Assembly (NCBI GenBank): GCA_002440125.1
Contig: DJRQ01000065.1
Span: 1 to 64,000, forward strand
DNA: 64,000 nucleotides
From: Caryophanales bacterium UBA6356
Lineage (GTDB): Bacteria; Bacillota_I; Bacilli_A; RFN20; CAG-826
Direction of reading: 5' to 3'
A program made the translations under genes and the position numbers. Of this stretch, positions 36,135 through 45,076 are shown in pieces; the first letter of the stretch is position 1; every line of letters begins with the position of its first letter. The notes under the pieces were generated by a model. That model did no database searches. It saw only the letters and a list, made by a program, of their open reading frames with translations, and was not told the DNA's origin.

Positions 36135-37094
36135 ATGGATCCAAAATTGAAGCCTTCTATCAGCGTCATCGTCCCTGTTTATCGCGCCGAGAAGACATTG
36201 GAGAGGGCCATTAAGAGTCTTTTATCGCAAACCTTTCAAGATTTTGAGGTTCTTTTTGCTTTTGACGGAGGGGAAGAATCGCTTTCGATCTTGGAAAAAT
36301 ACGAAAAAGAGCATCCCAACTTCCTTATCCGCCGCCACTCTTATCGAATGGGCGCTGGAAAAGGACGGCTCGAAGCCATCAAACACGCCAAAGGCGAACA
36401 TCTCGCTTTCCTCGATAGTGACGACTATTTCTTGCCTTCTTGCTTGGAGACGCTCTATCGAGCCGCCAAAAAAGAGAAGGCGGATGTTGTTGGCGCCTCT
36501 TTTTTCGTTTTGAGGAAAGAGGGATCGAAGCCCAGCAAGAACCTTTTTGAAAAAAAGGTCGTTTTGACGGATGAAAGAAGCATTCTTAAAGCCTTTTTCA
36601 ACGACACTTTCTTTCGCTCCTTTTTATGGAATAAGCTCATCAAGAGATCCTTGATAGAGAATAATCCTTTCCTTTCTTTTAGCGAAAAAGGCGATCTTTT
36701 CGAAGACAAAGCGCTTTTGGGAAGTCTCTTAATCCATGCTCGAAAGGTCGTTTCCATAAAAGATCCCGTTTATGTCTACAACAAGACGAATGGGGAGAGC
36801 CTCACGAGTTCCTCTCGGAAAGACCGTCATAGCCATGCCATCGACGTCTATAGCGCCCTTATCGGCCTTTTCCGCTTTTTAAAAGATGAAATCGCCTTGG
36901 AAAGTTTCTACTCTTCCCTTTTTCGTGTTCGCCTTTCTCTCTCTTACGATTTCTTTTGCGACAAGAAAAACGGCGCTTCGAAAGAATATCTTCGAAAGGA
37001 GAAGATGAAACAAAAAAGCCTTTTTGAGAAAGGAAGCGAAGAAATGCTTTCTTCCTTTTCCAAAAGGCTTGTTCGCTTAGATGATATCGATTAA
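36135..37094 (+). CDS. Glycosyltransferase family 2 protein
   Basis: A 319-residue GT-A fold glycosyltransferase: SVIVPVYRAEKTLERAIKSL at the start, the nucleotide-sugar metal motif DSDD in LAFLDSDDYFLP near residue 95, and a helical C-terminal domain without membrane segments. The sugar and acceptor cannot be told. The frame is open from 36063, but the extra 24 residues are not family-like and a promoter lies between. It stands alone between divergent rpsU and convergent deoC (4-base overlap of the ends), so it is an isolated gene and may be accessory. Confidence 0.85.
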   Translation: MDPKLKPSISVIVPVYRAEKTLERAIKSLLSQTFQDFEVLFAFDGGEESLSILEKYEKEHPNFLIRRHSYRMGAGKGRLEAIKHAKGEHLAFLDSDDYFLPSCLETLYRAAKKEKADVVGASFFVLRKEGSKPSKNLFEKKVVLTDERSILKAFFNDTFFRSFLWNKLIKRSLIENNPFLSFSEKGDLFEDKALLGSLLIHARKVVSIKDPVYVYNKTNGESLTSSSRKDRHSHAIDVYSALIGLFRFLKDEIALESFYSSLFRVRLSLSYDFFCDKKNGASKEYLRKEKMKQKSLFEKGSEEMLSSFSKRLVRLDDID

Positions 37095-37747
37095 TCTTCG
37101 TCTTTGATGGTCTCGATTATCTCGACGCTATTCGAGGAGCCGATTCGATTGGCACCAGCTTGAATCATGTTATAGAAATCTTTGGCTGAACGAATGCCGC
37201 CTGCCGCCTTAACGCCAATATATGGGCCAACGACTTGCCGCATCAGGGAGACGTCCTCAGCCTTGGCACCGCTTTTTCCAAAGCCCGTCGATGTTTTCAC
37301 GAAGTCACACCCTGCTCTTTTAGCTGCCGCGGCGCAATAGGCGATTTCGTCTCTAGAAAGATAACAACATTCGAGAATGACTTTGAGCGTATGCTTTCCA
37401 ACCGCTTTTTTTACGGCGGCGATTTCCCTTTCGATAAAAGAGTAATCATGCTCTTTCGCCATCGACACGTTCTGAACCATGTCGATTTCGTCCGCTCCCA
37501 TCTTAAGGGCATCGATGGCTTCAGCCACCTTCATCTTAGGCGTGTTTTGCCCTAAGGGGAAACCGATGACGGTACAAACCAAAACGCCGGAACCTTCGAG
37601 GAGTTTTTTCGCTACCGGGACGAAAAAAGGATTGACGCAGACGGATTTAAATCCGTACTTCCGCGCCTCAGAGCAAAGCTTAACGATGTCGCTTCGTTTG
37701 GCGTCGGCTTTGAGATTCGTGTGATCGAAATATTTTGCAATGTCCAT
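37091..37747 (-). CDS. deoC: Deoxyribose-phosphate aldolase
   Basis: A 218-residue class I aldolase. The Schiff-base lysine is in DFVKTSTGFG near residue 150, the proton-relay lysine in IGVKAAGGIRS near 180, and the early acid in KVILECCYL near 125. It splits deoxyribose 5-phosphate to acetaldehyde and glyceraldehyde 3-phosphate, the step after DeoB. The ATG at 37747 has an AGAGGT ribosome site and gives MDIAKYFDHTNLKA, the standard start. Confidence 0.94.
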   Translation of the reverse strand: MDIAKYFDHTNLKADAKRSDIVKLCSEARKYGFKSVCVNPFFVPVAKKLLEGSGVLVCTVIGFPLGQNTPKMKVAEAIDALKMGADEIDMVQNVSMAKEHDYSFIEREIAAVKKAVGKHTLKVILECCYLSRDEIAYCAAAAKRAGCDFVKTSTGFGKSGAKAEDVSLMRQVVGPYIGVKAAGGIRSAKDFYNMIQAGANRIGSSNSVEIIETIKDED

Positions 37748-37785
37748 GTTCGAGACCTCTTTTCTACATGATAACGGCAATTAAT

Positions 37786-37812
37786 AAAAAACGCCAACGA
37801 ATGGCGTTTTTT
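37786..37812 (-). terminator. Terminator of rpmF
   Basis: A perfect stem AAAAAACGCCA, loop TTCGT, TGGCGTTTTTT, one base after the rpmF stop. The sequence is symmetric, so it may also act weakly on the plus strand. Confidence 0.92.
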
Positions 37813-37813
37813 G

Positions 37814-38002
37814 CTATTTTTCTTCCTTCTTGAGGTGAAGAACATCCTTGCCGTCGTAATAGCCGCATTCTGGGCAAACACGATGAGAACGGATGGTCGC
37901 ACCGCAATGAGAGCAAGTAACCAAACCCGTGACGCTTAATTTGAAATGAGTGCGGCGGAGTCTTTTAGCGGTTTTGCTCGTTCTTCTCTGTGGGACTGCC
38001 AT
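37814..38002 (-). CDS. rpmF: 50S ribosomal protein L32
   Basis: A 62-residue L32: [19 protein letters not shown] at the start and a four-cysteine zinc ribbon (CSHCG near 30, CPECGYYDG near 43). An AAGGAAA ribosome site, a good promoter (38034-38061) and an immediate terminator show a single-gene transcript. Confidence 0.95.
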   Translation of the reverse strand: MAVPQRRTSKTAKRLRRTHFKLSVTGLVTCSHCGATIRSHRVCPECGYYDGKDVLHLKKEEK

Positions 38003-38033
38003 AGTTATCGTTTCCTTTCTTTTTTCCTTAGGT

Positions 38034-38061
38034 ATTATAAGGAAGAATCAATGGGTATCAA
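38034..38061 (-). promoter_or_regulatory. Promoter of rpmF
   Basis: TTGATA, 16 bases, TATAAT on the minus strand, about 31 bases before the rpmF start codon with a normal ribosome site between. Confidence 0.75.
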
Positions 38062-38109
38062 TAACTTTTAATACAATGTCAAAAAATAAACTTAAATAAT
38101 CGATATAAA

Positions 38110-39390
38110 CTAGTCTAGTGCATTCTTTTTCGTATAAACGACAGAAACGATAGACGAAGTGATGTCGGTTTTCGATTCCTTGGCTACGAGAAGATAATTC
38201 GGCGTATGCCCATAGGCTAATTGCTTTTCTTCGTCGTACTCCTCAAAAAGAACAGGAAGCTCTTTTCCATAGAAAGCTTCCTCGTATTCTTTTCGCATTT
38301 CCTTGGACAGGGAAAGAAGCTCATGAACGCGTTTCTTTTTGATTTCGGGAGAAAGGTCTGGAAGAGTCGCGGCATATGTTCCCTTTCGCGGGGAAAAGGG
38401 AAAAACGTGAATTTCCGAAAAGCGGCATTTCTTGGCAAAGGCCAAAGTCTCTTGCCATTCTTCCTCCGTTTCTTTTGGGAAGCCGACAATAATATCGGTG
38501 GTAATGGCCACCTCAGGGCGGATGGCGCGAAGTTTTTTAAGACTTTCGAAATACTCATCCGGGTCATAGTGACGCCGCATTCTTTCAAGAACCGCTTTGG
38601 AGCCGCTTTGCAAGGAAAGATGAAAATGTGGCATTAAAGCCGGATATTCCCTAAAGCATTCAAGGAAAGCGGGTGAAATTTCGCTTTCGTCGAGGGAGGA
38701 GATGCGTAAACGCGGCAACTCCTTGAAGGTTCTTAGAATATCTTCCAAGAGGTTTCCTAAATCGTAATGGCGATCTATGAAATCCTTGCCATAGTAACCA
38801 ATCTCAACGCCCGAAAGAACAATTTCCTTCACGCCTTTCGAAAGGAGGGATTTGATTTCGTAAAAGATGTTCTCGGGCTCTCGGGAGCGGCTTTTCCCCC
38901 GTAAGCCTGGAATGGCGCAATAAGAGCAGAACTTATCGCACCCATCTTGGATTTTCAAGTAGGCCCGCGTTAAGGTTTCGGAAGCATCCGAGCGAAGCTC
39001 TTCGAAAGGACCCGTGGGCCTCCCTTTTTTAATTAAGAATCTTTTTTTGCCATCTATTCGAAAGGCCTCGATGGCAGCAAGCACCTCTTTCCGCATCTCC
39101 GTTCCAGCGACGATATCGGCGCCATAGGCCAAAGCCTCTTCTCCCACTTCTTTGGTGTAGCAGCCCATCGCCACGAAGATCGCATTGGGAGCAAGGCGAC
39201 GGAATTTCCGTATATGTTGCCTCGATTTTTGCCCTGCAGTAGAGGTAACGGCACAAGTGTTAAGCAACAAAACATCAGCTTCTTGAAGGGAATCGGTTAT
39301 TGTATAGCCTTTTTCTTTTAAGGCGCCTAAAAGAGAGGATGTTTCGTAAGCGTTAACCTTGCAACCGAGAGAAAAACCAAAACATTTCAT
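38110..39390 (-). CDS. mtaB: tRNA threonylcarbamoyladenosine methylthiotransferase MtaB
   Basis: A 426-residue methylthiotransferase (YqeV). The N-terminal MTTase domain has SLGCKVNAYETSSLL with Cys10 and LLNTCAVTS; the radical-SAM triad is in CDKFCSYCAIPGLRGKSRSR near residue 148; a TRAM domain ends the protein. It converts t6A37 to ms2t6A37 in tRNAs. In Bacillus yqeU (rsmE) and yqeV are adjacent after dnaJ; here one extra gene lies between them. Confidence 0.92.
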   Translation of the reverse strand: MKCFGFSLGCKVNAYETSSLLGALKEKGYTITDSLQEADVLLLNTCAVTSTAGQKSRQHIRKFRRLAPNAIFVAMGCYTKEVGEEALAYGADIVAGTEMRKEVLAAIEAFRIDGKKRFLIKKGRPTGPFEELRSDASETLTRAYLKIQDGCDKFCSYCAIPGLRGKSRSREPENIFYEIKSLLSKGVKEIVLSGVEIGYYGKDFIDRHYDLGNLLEDILRTFKELPRLRISSLDESEISPAFLECFREYPALMPHFHLSLQSGSKAVLERMRRHYDPDEYFESLKKLRAIRPEVAITTDIIVGFPKETEEEWQETLAFAKKCRFSEIHVFPFSPRKGTYAATLPDLSPEIKKKRVHELLSLSKEMRKEYEEAFYGKELPVLFEEYDEEKQLAYGHTPNYLLVAKESKTDITSSIVSVVYTKKNALD

Positions 39391-39391
39391 T

Positions 39392-40141
39392 TTATTTCTT
39401 CGTTATTTCTTGAATGAGAGCGCCTGAGACCAAAGATTGTTCGACTAGGGCTTGGATGAAGGCGTCTTTGTCGTACGAATAATAGGCATCGGCCACCTTT
39501 TCAAGACGAGTCGAAAGATGGGTGAAGGAAGGGCGCAAAAGCTTTTTGTCGAAAAGGGCCACTTCTTCATCGAGCCGGCCTTCGTCATTGATGAAATAGA
39601 GCCTTTTGGCATCGACGTCATAGGCGGCCATTCCCTTTTTGTTTTTTCGAATCGGGATAAGCGAGGTGAAGTAAGAGTCGAAAAGGGCGTAGCCATAGTA
39701 GTCGAAAGGATCGATGAGGATAGCGCTATAATCCTTCAAGAGCCGTTTATAAGGCTCGTTTTCGAGTTTTAAAACATCCTTTGAATAGAGCAAAGCAAGG
39801 CTTTCTGGAAAGATAGGCACGTAGTTTTTGAGGCCGTTTTTTTCGAAATAGGGAAGATCGCTCAAAACGTTTTCCAAGAATTCATCGAAAGGCAAGCCTT
39901 CTTCTTTTTTAGAAGCTTTTAAATGATTAAGCAGCTCTTTTTCGATGGTCTCTTTGTTTTCAAGGCTTCTTAAGACGATGTCGGCTCGAAGCACATCGAA
40001 GGGACAAGAGGCTTTCGCGAGGTTTGCGAAGCATTCGATAGAGGATAGTCTCAAGGAATGCTTCGAAAAGTAAAGAGCATCCTTGCTTTTCGAGTAATCG
40101 GTCGGGCTTTGTTCCCGTATAAGGCTCTCAAAAAGACTCAT
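39392..40141 (-). CDS. Hypothetical protein between rsmE and mtaB
   Basis: A 249-residue soluble protein I do not recognise. It starts MSLFESLIREQSPTDYSKSK with a GGAGAGTG ribosome site; an in-frame GTG six codons earlier is less likely. Predicted mixed helix/strand, no membrane helices, no cysteine-rich motif. The C-terminal part has FTHLSTRLEKVADAYYSYDK. It overlaps rsmE by 14 bases and ends one base before mtaB, so all three are co-translated. That suggests a conserved lineage-specific role near RNA modification, but nothing in the sequence proves it. Confidence 0.7.
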   Translation of the reverse strand: MSLFESLIREQSPTDYSKSKDALYFSKHSLRLSSIECFANLAKASCPFDVLRADIVLRSLENKETIEKELLNHLKASKKEEGLPFDEFLENVLSDLPYFEKNGLKNYVPIFPESLALLYSKDVLKLENEPYKRLLKDYSAILIDPFDYYGYALFDSYFTSLIPIRKNKKGMAAYDVDAKRLYFINDEGRLDEEVALFDKKLLRPSFTHLSTRLEKVADAYYSYDKDAFIQALVEQSLVSGALIQEITKK

Positions 40142-40862
40142 TTTCACTCTCCGATACACTCGAAAAGACGCTCGCGAAATAAAGACTGGCTGTTTCTGCT
40201 CTTAATATGCGACTCCCTAAAGAAATTGGCTCGAAGCCTTTCTCTTTGGCAAAAGCCACCTCTTCCATTCGGAAGCCTCCTTCGGGCCCAATAAGGCAAA
40301 GGGTTGTTTCGCTTGGCTTCATCGCGGCGAGCTTTTTAAGGAGATCGCAACTATGGGAAGCAAGCTCCTCGTATGCGATGAAACGATGGTTCGCTTTCGC
40401 TTCCAAAAGCTCTTTGAAAGATAAGATCGGATGAACGAAAGGGATATTTAGCCTTTTGGATTGCATGGCGGCGCCCAAAACGATCTTTTGGTAGCGGTCC
40501 AATCTCTTTCTCTTATCTTTTTCGTCGAGAGAAATGATGGTTCTTTGGGAAATGAAAGGATAGAAGCCCGAAACGCCAAGCTCCGTTCCTTTTTGAAAGA
40601 CAAGCTCATCGTGCCCTCCTTTCAAAAGGCTAAAACCGAGATACAAAGGACATGGAAGCTCCGTCTTGCTATCGAGTTTTTTTATCTTTATAAGCCGAAG
40701 TGGCGAGAGTTTTTCAATCCTTGAAAGATAAAGCTCGCCTTGCCAAACGATTTCGATTTCCTCTTTTTCTTTCGAACGCAACACCGTGACGAGATGATGT
40801 TGGTCTTCCTTCGACAAAGAGAAGCTTCCCTCTTCTTCTTTAGCGGCAAAGAAACGATTCAT
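40128..40862 (-). CDS. rsmE: 16S rRNA (uracil(1498)-N(3))-methyltransferase
   Basis: A 244-residue RsmE (YqeU). The N-terminal PUA-like part includes SKEDQHHLVTVLRSKEKEEI, and the SPOUT knot includes LCLIGPEGGFRMEEVAFAKE near 190 and SLGSRILRAETASLYF near 218. The ATG at 40862 shares its A with the TAA stop of the TM2 gene (TAATG); a longer upstream frame lies inside that gene and is not used. In Bacillus prmA sits between dnaJ and rsmE; here the TM2 protein does. Confidence 0.92.
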   Translation of the reverse strand: MNRFFAAKEEEGSFSLSKEDQHHLVTVLRSKEKEEIEIVWQGELYLSRIEKLSPLRLIKIKKLDSKTELPCPLYLGFSLLKGGHDELVFQKGTELGVSGFYPFISQRTIISLDEKDKRKRLDRYQKIVLGAAMQSKRLNIPFVHPILSFKELLEAKANHRFIAYEELASHSCDLLKKLAAMKPSETTLCLIGPEGGFRMEEVAFAKEKGFEPISLGSRILRAETASLYFASVFSSVSESENESF

Positions 40863-41305
40863 TAGTGGAGAAACTCCCCGCGCTTGTCTTTTAAGGAATC
40901 TTTCGTGAAATAGCGGATGCTCACGAAAGCATAGCATACGAAAACGAGTGCCAAAGGAAGAAGGAAACAAATAGGAATCGGCCATCCTAAGTTAAATGCA
41001 AAAGCGAGCAAGGATCCGAGGACGCCTATGAAAGCTAGGCTAAGCAAAAGCTCTACGATCCCTCTTTTCACGAAACCGAGATAAAAGCTATGAACCCCAA
41101 AACTCCCCAAGAACAAGCACAAAAAGCTCGCCATTTTGCGCGATTTGCTTTTATAAAGCTTATAATCGCCGGTTACCGGATTCACGAACTGGGTCATATC
41201 CTTGGTCTCGTAAGCGTTATCTATAGGATTCTTCTCGCCGCAAAAAGGGCAGATGTCTTTATCGAAATTGGATATCGTATGATGGCAATATTTACAAATC
41301 GGCAT
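40862..41305 (-). CDS. Zinc-ribbon and TM2-domain membrane protein
   Basis: A 147-residue protein. An N-terminal zinc ribbon (CKYC at 4-7, CPFCG near 19) is followed by a TM2 domain: LCLFLGSFGVHSFYLG, then IVELLLSLAFIG and a third hydrophobic stretch. TM2 proteins are small membrane proteins of unclear role. It has a GGAGAT ribosome site, begins after the dnaJ terminator, and leads directly into rsmE (1-base overlap), so it heads the rsmE-mtaB unit. prmA, the usual gene in this place, is absent. Confidence 0.82.
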   Translation of the reverse strand: MPICKYCHHTISNFDKDICPFCGEKNPIDNAYETKDMTQFVNPVTGDYKLYKSKSRKMASFLCLFLGSFGVHSFYLGFVKRGIVELLLSLAFIGVLGSLLAFAFNLGWPIPICFLLPLALVFVCYAFVSIRYFTKDSLKDKRGEFLH

Positions 41306-41366
41306 AAAAAATCTCCATGCCCCATAAGCTTAGCATATCTTGGCTTTTGGAAAGCATTCTTTTTAT

Positions 41367-41392
41367 AAAAAAAGAAGGGTCCCCCCTTCTTT
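41367..41392 (-). terminator. Terminator after dnaJ
   Basis: Stem AAAGAAGG with CCTTCTTT on the minus strand, G/C-rich loop, then seven T; it starts within the dnaJ stop codon and ends the heat-shock operon. Confidence 0.88.
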
Positions 41393-42524
41393 AGAATCCT
41401 TTCCTCCACCACTTTCCTTTTTTGCTTTCTTCCTCTTTTTGGAATTGAGCCAAAAGGTCTTTTTGAGTTACGGAGAGATTCGTTGGCGTTTGGACTTTGA
41501 CGTGGAGATATTGGTCGCCAGGTTTTCCCGAGCGAAGGTCTTTTATGCCTTTTCCGCGAAGCTTTAAGATTTGATCGGGTTGCGTTCCAGCCGGAATGTC
41601 GACGCTTACTTCCCCATAAACGGTTGGAACGTCGACCTTGCTTCCAAGGGCGCAATTAACGAAGCTCAGATTCAAATTCATATGGACGTCGTTTCCTTCC
41701 CGCGTGAAGGTCTTATCGGGTTTGATTTTAATCTCGACATAGAGATCGCCATTCTCCCCGCCTAAACTTCCTCTTTCGCCTTTGCCTTTCACACGGACTT
41801 GTTGACCGGCGTTAATACCGGCTGGGATATTGACATCGAGGTCTTTATGAACGCGGTTATAGCCTTTCCCGCCGCATACGCTGCAAGCCTTTTTGACGAT
41901 TTTCCCAGTCCCATGGCAATGTTCGCAAGGTCCTTGGCTTTGCATGACGCCAAAGATGGTCCGTTCTTGCCTGGTTACGTAGCCCGTGCCACCGCAATAA
42001 GGGCAAGTGACGATATCATCCGGTGTTTCGGCGCCCGTCCCATGGCAATGTTCGCAAGGTTCGTCATAAGTCAAAGGAATCGTAATATGGCAACCGTTGA
42101 CCGCATCCATAAAAGAAATGGAAACGGTATAAAGGGTGTCATTGCCTTTGGTAGGACCGGCCCGTTCTGCTCGGCTCGAACGACGCGATCCACCTCCGAA
42201 GAAAGAGGAGAAGATATCGTTTAAGTCGACATCGCCAAAGCCTTGGCTCGAGAAGCCTCCGCCAAATGGATTCGACGCGCCTCCCATGCCAGAGCCCTCT
42301 TCAAAAGCCGCTTGGCCGAATTGGTCGTAGCGTTTTCTTTTCTCATCGTCATAAAGCACATCGTAAGCCTCTTGGATCTCTTCGAATTTCTTTGGGGCAT
42401 CCGGACTTTTATTGATATCGGGGTGATATTGTTTCGCAAGCTTTCGGTAGGCGCTTTTGATTTCGTCTTTGGTCGCGTTTTTGGAGACACCTAAAACCTC
42501 ATAATAGTCGCGTTTTTCTGCCAT
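41391..42524 (-). CDS. dnaJ: Chaperone protein DnaJ
   Basis: A 377-residue full-length DnaJ: J domain with HPD (KQYHPDINK near residue 32), G/F-rich region (75-100), four CxxCxGxG zinc repeats (two [24 protein letters not shown]; residues about 150-215), and the two C-terminal peptide-binding domains. It hands substrates to DnaK. An AAGGAGAA ribosome site lies after a long hairpin that separates it from dnaK. Confidence 0.96.
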   Translation of the reverse strand: MAEKRDYYEVLGVSKNATKDEIKSAYRKLAKQYHPDINKSPDAPKKFEEIQEAYDVLYDDEKRKRYDQFGQAAFEEGSGMGGASNPFGGGFSSQGFGDVDLNDIFSSFFGGGSRRSSRAERAGPTKGNDTLYTVSISFMDAVNGCHITIPLTYDEPCEHCHGTGAETPDDIVTCPYCGGTGYVTRQERTIFGVMQSQGPCEHCHGTGKIVKKACSVCGGKGYNRVHKDLDVNIPAGINAGQQVRVKGKGERGSLGGENGDLYVEIKIKPDKTFTREGNDVHMNLNLSFVNCALGSKVDVPTVYGEVSVDIPAGTQPDQILKLRGKGIKDLRSGKPGDQYLHVKVQTPTNLSVTQKDLLAQFQKEEESKKGKWWRKGF

Positions 42525-42543
42525 AAGGGTTCTCCTTTCTCTT

Positions 42544-42583
42544 AGAAAACGAATAGACGCTAGTCTCCTAGCGCCTATCCGTT
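42544..42583 (-). terminator. Hairpin between dnaK and dnaJ, terminator or attenuator
   Basis: A 16-base-pair stem with two G-T pairs (minus strand AACGGATAGGCGCTAG, loop GAGA, CTAGCGTCTATTCGTT) followed by TTTT. It lies 14 bases past the dnaK stop and just before the dnaJ ribosome site. It should lower dnaJ relative to dnaK or protect the dnaK mRNA 3' end. Confidence 0.8.
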
Positions 42584-42596
42584 ACATACGTTTTGT

Positions 42597-44441
42597 TTAG
42601 GCTTTTTTATCCGTGAAATCGGCATCGACGACGTCGTCAGCGCTCGTGTTTGCATCACTCGAAGAATTCGCATTGCCATTCGCCGAAGCGCTGGCATTGG
42701 CATTCGCTCCTTGGCCATATTGCGCAGCTTGAGCCGCTGCGTCTTCAAGATGACCCACGATTTCGCGGAGCTTATTGATGTCGTCGCTTTGGATGGCGCC
42801 TTGCGCTTCATCGCGAAGCTTGGTGAGTTGATCTTTTTGCTCTGGAGTCATCGAAGCGCCTTTTTCCACAAGAGAGCGATTGATCTCGTCGACATAGGTT
42901 TGGGCCTTGTTCTTGACTTCGATATCGTCTTTTCTCTTCTGATCGGCTTCTTTGTTGGCTTCCGCATCTTTCACCATGCGATCGATATCCTCTTTGGAGA
43001 GTCCATTGGAACCGCTGATGGTAATATCTTGAGATTTTTGCGTATCAAGATCTTTGGCGGTCACCTTAACGATGCCGTTAACGTCGATAGAGAAGGTAAC
43101 TTCGATTCTCGGTTCTCCTCGACGCGCTGGCTTAATGCCAGAAAGTTGGAAGTGACCAAGAAGTTTGTTGTCATGCGCCATTGGACGCTCGCCTTGGTAA
43201 ACCATGATGTCAACGGCGGGTTGGTTGTCTTGAGCGGTCGAGAAGACTTGGCTCTTGGTGGTTGGAATGGTCGTGTTTCTTGGGATAAGAGGCGTCATAA
43301 CGCCACCCAATGTCTCAATGCCAAGGGTTAATGGGGTAACGTCGAGAAGAACGACATCTTTAACATCACCCGCGATAACGCCGCCTTGGATGGCAGCGCC
43401 AATAGAGACGGCTTCATCCGGATTGACGGAAAGGTTAATTTCATGACCAGTCACTTTGCGAACCATTTCTTGAACGGCTGGCATACGGATAGAGCCGCCA
43501 ATCATAAGAATGTCCCCGAGGTCGCTATAGTTAAGCTTGGCATCGGCCATGGCTTTCTCCATTGGGGCTTTGCAACGTTCCAATAGATTCCTCGTGAGAT
43601 CTTGGAATTTCGCTCTGGTGATAGTTCCTTCCCAGTTGATAGGGCCATTCACGCCCATGCCGATGAAAGGAAGGGAAATAGTGGTTTCAAGGCTGCTAGA
43701 GAGTTCGATCTTCGCTTTTTCGGCAGCGTCCAAGAAACGTTGTTTCGCCATCTTGTCGGTCAAATCGACGCCTGTTTCTTGAAGAATTTGGGCATGGATC
43801 CAATCGGCCAAGGCATTATCCCAGTCATCGCCGCCAAGATGCGTATCGCCATTGGTGCTAAGAACTTGGAAGGTGCCATCGCCGATATCCAGAATCGAGA
43901 CATCGAGCGTTCCACCGCCTAAGTCGAAGACAAGGACCTTTTCGCTCTTGTTGTTTTCAAGTCCATAAGCAAGGCAAGAGGCGGTTGGCTCATTGATGAT
44001 ACGGACAACGTCGAGTCCGGCAATCGTGCCAGCGTCTTTTGTGGCTTGACGTTGCGCGTCATTAAAGTAGGCTGGAACGGTGATGACCGCTTTCTTAACG
44101 GGTTGGCCTAAGCTCTTTTCGGCGTAGGATTTCATGTAGCTAAGGACTTTGGCGGAGATTTCTTGCGGCGTAAAATCCTTATTCAAACAATTGATGTGGA
44201 ATTTATCGGCAGTGCCCATATGACGTTTGGCGCTACGGATAGTGTCGGGGTTGGTGATCATTTGACGCTTTGCGGCGTTTCCGACGATCTCTTCGCCGTT
44301 GGCTTTAAAAGCAACGACGCTTGGTGTGGTGTTTGTTCCTTCGGGATTCGGGATGACTTTTACTTTGCCGTCCGCCTGAAGATAGCTAATAACGCTATTC
44401 GTGGTACCTAAATCGATACCAACAATAATTTCCTTTGCCAT
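42597..44441 (-). CDS. dnaK: Chaperone protein DnaK
   Basis: A 614-residue Hsp70. The ATPase domain opens with [16 protein letters not shown] and has [14 protein letters not shown] near residue 175 and [16 protein letters not shown] near 310. The linker [19 protein letters not shown] is followed by a substrate domain and lid, then an Ala/Asn/Ser-rich tail ending in DADFTDKKA. The GGGTLD and GGSIRMP segments vary slightly from the usual GGGTFD and GGSTRMP. It is the third gene of hrcA-grpE-dnaK-dnaJ with an AAGGAGG ribosome site. Confidence 0.97.
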   Translation of the reverse strand: MAKEIIVGIDLGTTNSVISYLQADGKVKVIPNPEGTNTTPSVVAFKANGEEIVGNAAKRQMITNPDTIRSAKRHMGTADKFHINCLNKDFTPQEISAKVLSYMKSYAEKSLGQPVKKAVITVPAYFNDAQRQATKDAGTIAGLDVVRIINEPTASCLAYGLENNKSEKVLVFDLGGGTLDVSILDIGDGTFQVLSTNGDTHLGGDDWDNALADWIHAQILQETGVDLTDKMAKQRFLDAAEKAKIELSSSLETTISLPFIGMGVNGPINWEGTITRAKFQDLTRNLLERCKAPMEKAMADAKLNYSDLGDILMIGGSIRMPAVQEMVRKVTGHEINLSVNPDEAVSIGAAIQGGVIAGDVKDVVLLDVTPLTLGIETLGGVMTPLIPRNTTIPTTKSQVFSTAQDNQPAVDIMVYQGERPMAHDNKLLGHFQLSGIKPARRGEPRIEVTFSIDVNGIVKVTAKDLDTQKSQDITISGSNGLSKEDIDRMVKDAEANKEADQKRKDDIEVKNKAQTYVDEINRSLVEKGASMTPEQKDQLTKLRDEAQGAIQSDDINKLREIVGHLEDAAAQAAQYGQGANANASASANGNANSSSDANTSADDVVDADFTDKKA

Positions 44442-44455
44442 AATTCTATTCCTCC

Positions 44456-45076
44456 TTAGGCCTTATGCTCGGCCTCTTTTGTTTCCTCTTTATTTCCGTC
44501 TTTAATTTCGTCTTTCGTTTCTTCTTTTTTCTTTGCGAAGACCACAACTTTGGCCGGAGAGACGATATGATCGTGAAGCTTATACCCTTTGGCGTAAACC
44601 TTGGCGACTTTTCCATCTTTCCCTTCTTCGTAAGGGGCCACATCGATCGCATGCATGAAGCTCGGATCGAAGAGGTCACCTACCTTAGGCGAGAGCTCGC
44701 TTACGCCTTCGCTTTCAAGGCTCGCAAGAATCTGCTTATAGATGAAATTAAACCCTTGCTGATAATTTAAAGCCTCTTTGCTATTGGGCGTGGCCTCAAG
44801 CGCCATATGGAAGCTATCCAACGCCGGAAGGAGACTTTCTAAGAAGCCTTCAGCGCGATAGCGGAGAGCCTCCCTATGATCTTCCTCCAAAGATTTCCGA
44901 AGGTTTTGGGTATCCGCAAAAGCCATGTAATATTTGTTTTTCCAAGCTTCCGCTTCTTCTTTGGCCTTCTTAAGCTCCTCTTCGAGAAGCTCTTCTTTGG
45001 AAGGTTCCTTTTTTACTTCTTTGGTGGATTCGTTTTCTTTCGGCTGTTCTTGTTGCTTTTTGGCTTTATCGAACAT
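44456..45076 (-). CDS. grpE: Nucleotide exchange factor GrpE
   Basis: A 206-residue GrpE. A charged N-terminal coil (residues 1-60, very Glu/Lys rich) leads to the family core with [27 protein letters not shown], and the C-terminal beta domain DVAPYEEG... VSPAKVVVF. It releases ADP from DnaK. It starts inside the end of hrcA (64-base overlap) with a GGAGAG ribosome site. Confidence 0.94.
   Translation of the reverse strand: MFDKAKKQQEQPKENESTKEVKKEPSKEELLEEELKKAKEEAEAWKNKYYMAFADTQNLRKSLEEDHREALRYRAEGFLESLLPALDSFHMALEATPNSKEALNYQQGFNFIYKQILASLESEGVSELSPKVGDLFDPSFMHAIDVAPYEEGKDGKVAKVYAKGYKLHDHIVSPAKVVVFAKKKEETKDEIKDGNKEETKEAEHKA

Noticed and set aside
40863..40985. N-terminal extension of RsmE
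   Set aside because: It would lie inside the TM2 gene, and the ATG at 40862 gives the usual RsmE start with a TAATG coupling.
42711..43331. A 206-codon plus-strand frame opposite dnaK
   Set aside because: It is a shadow of dnaK codon usage; DnaK is unmistakable on the minus strand.
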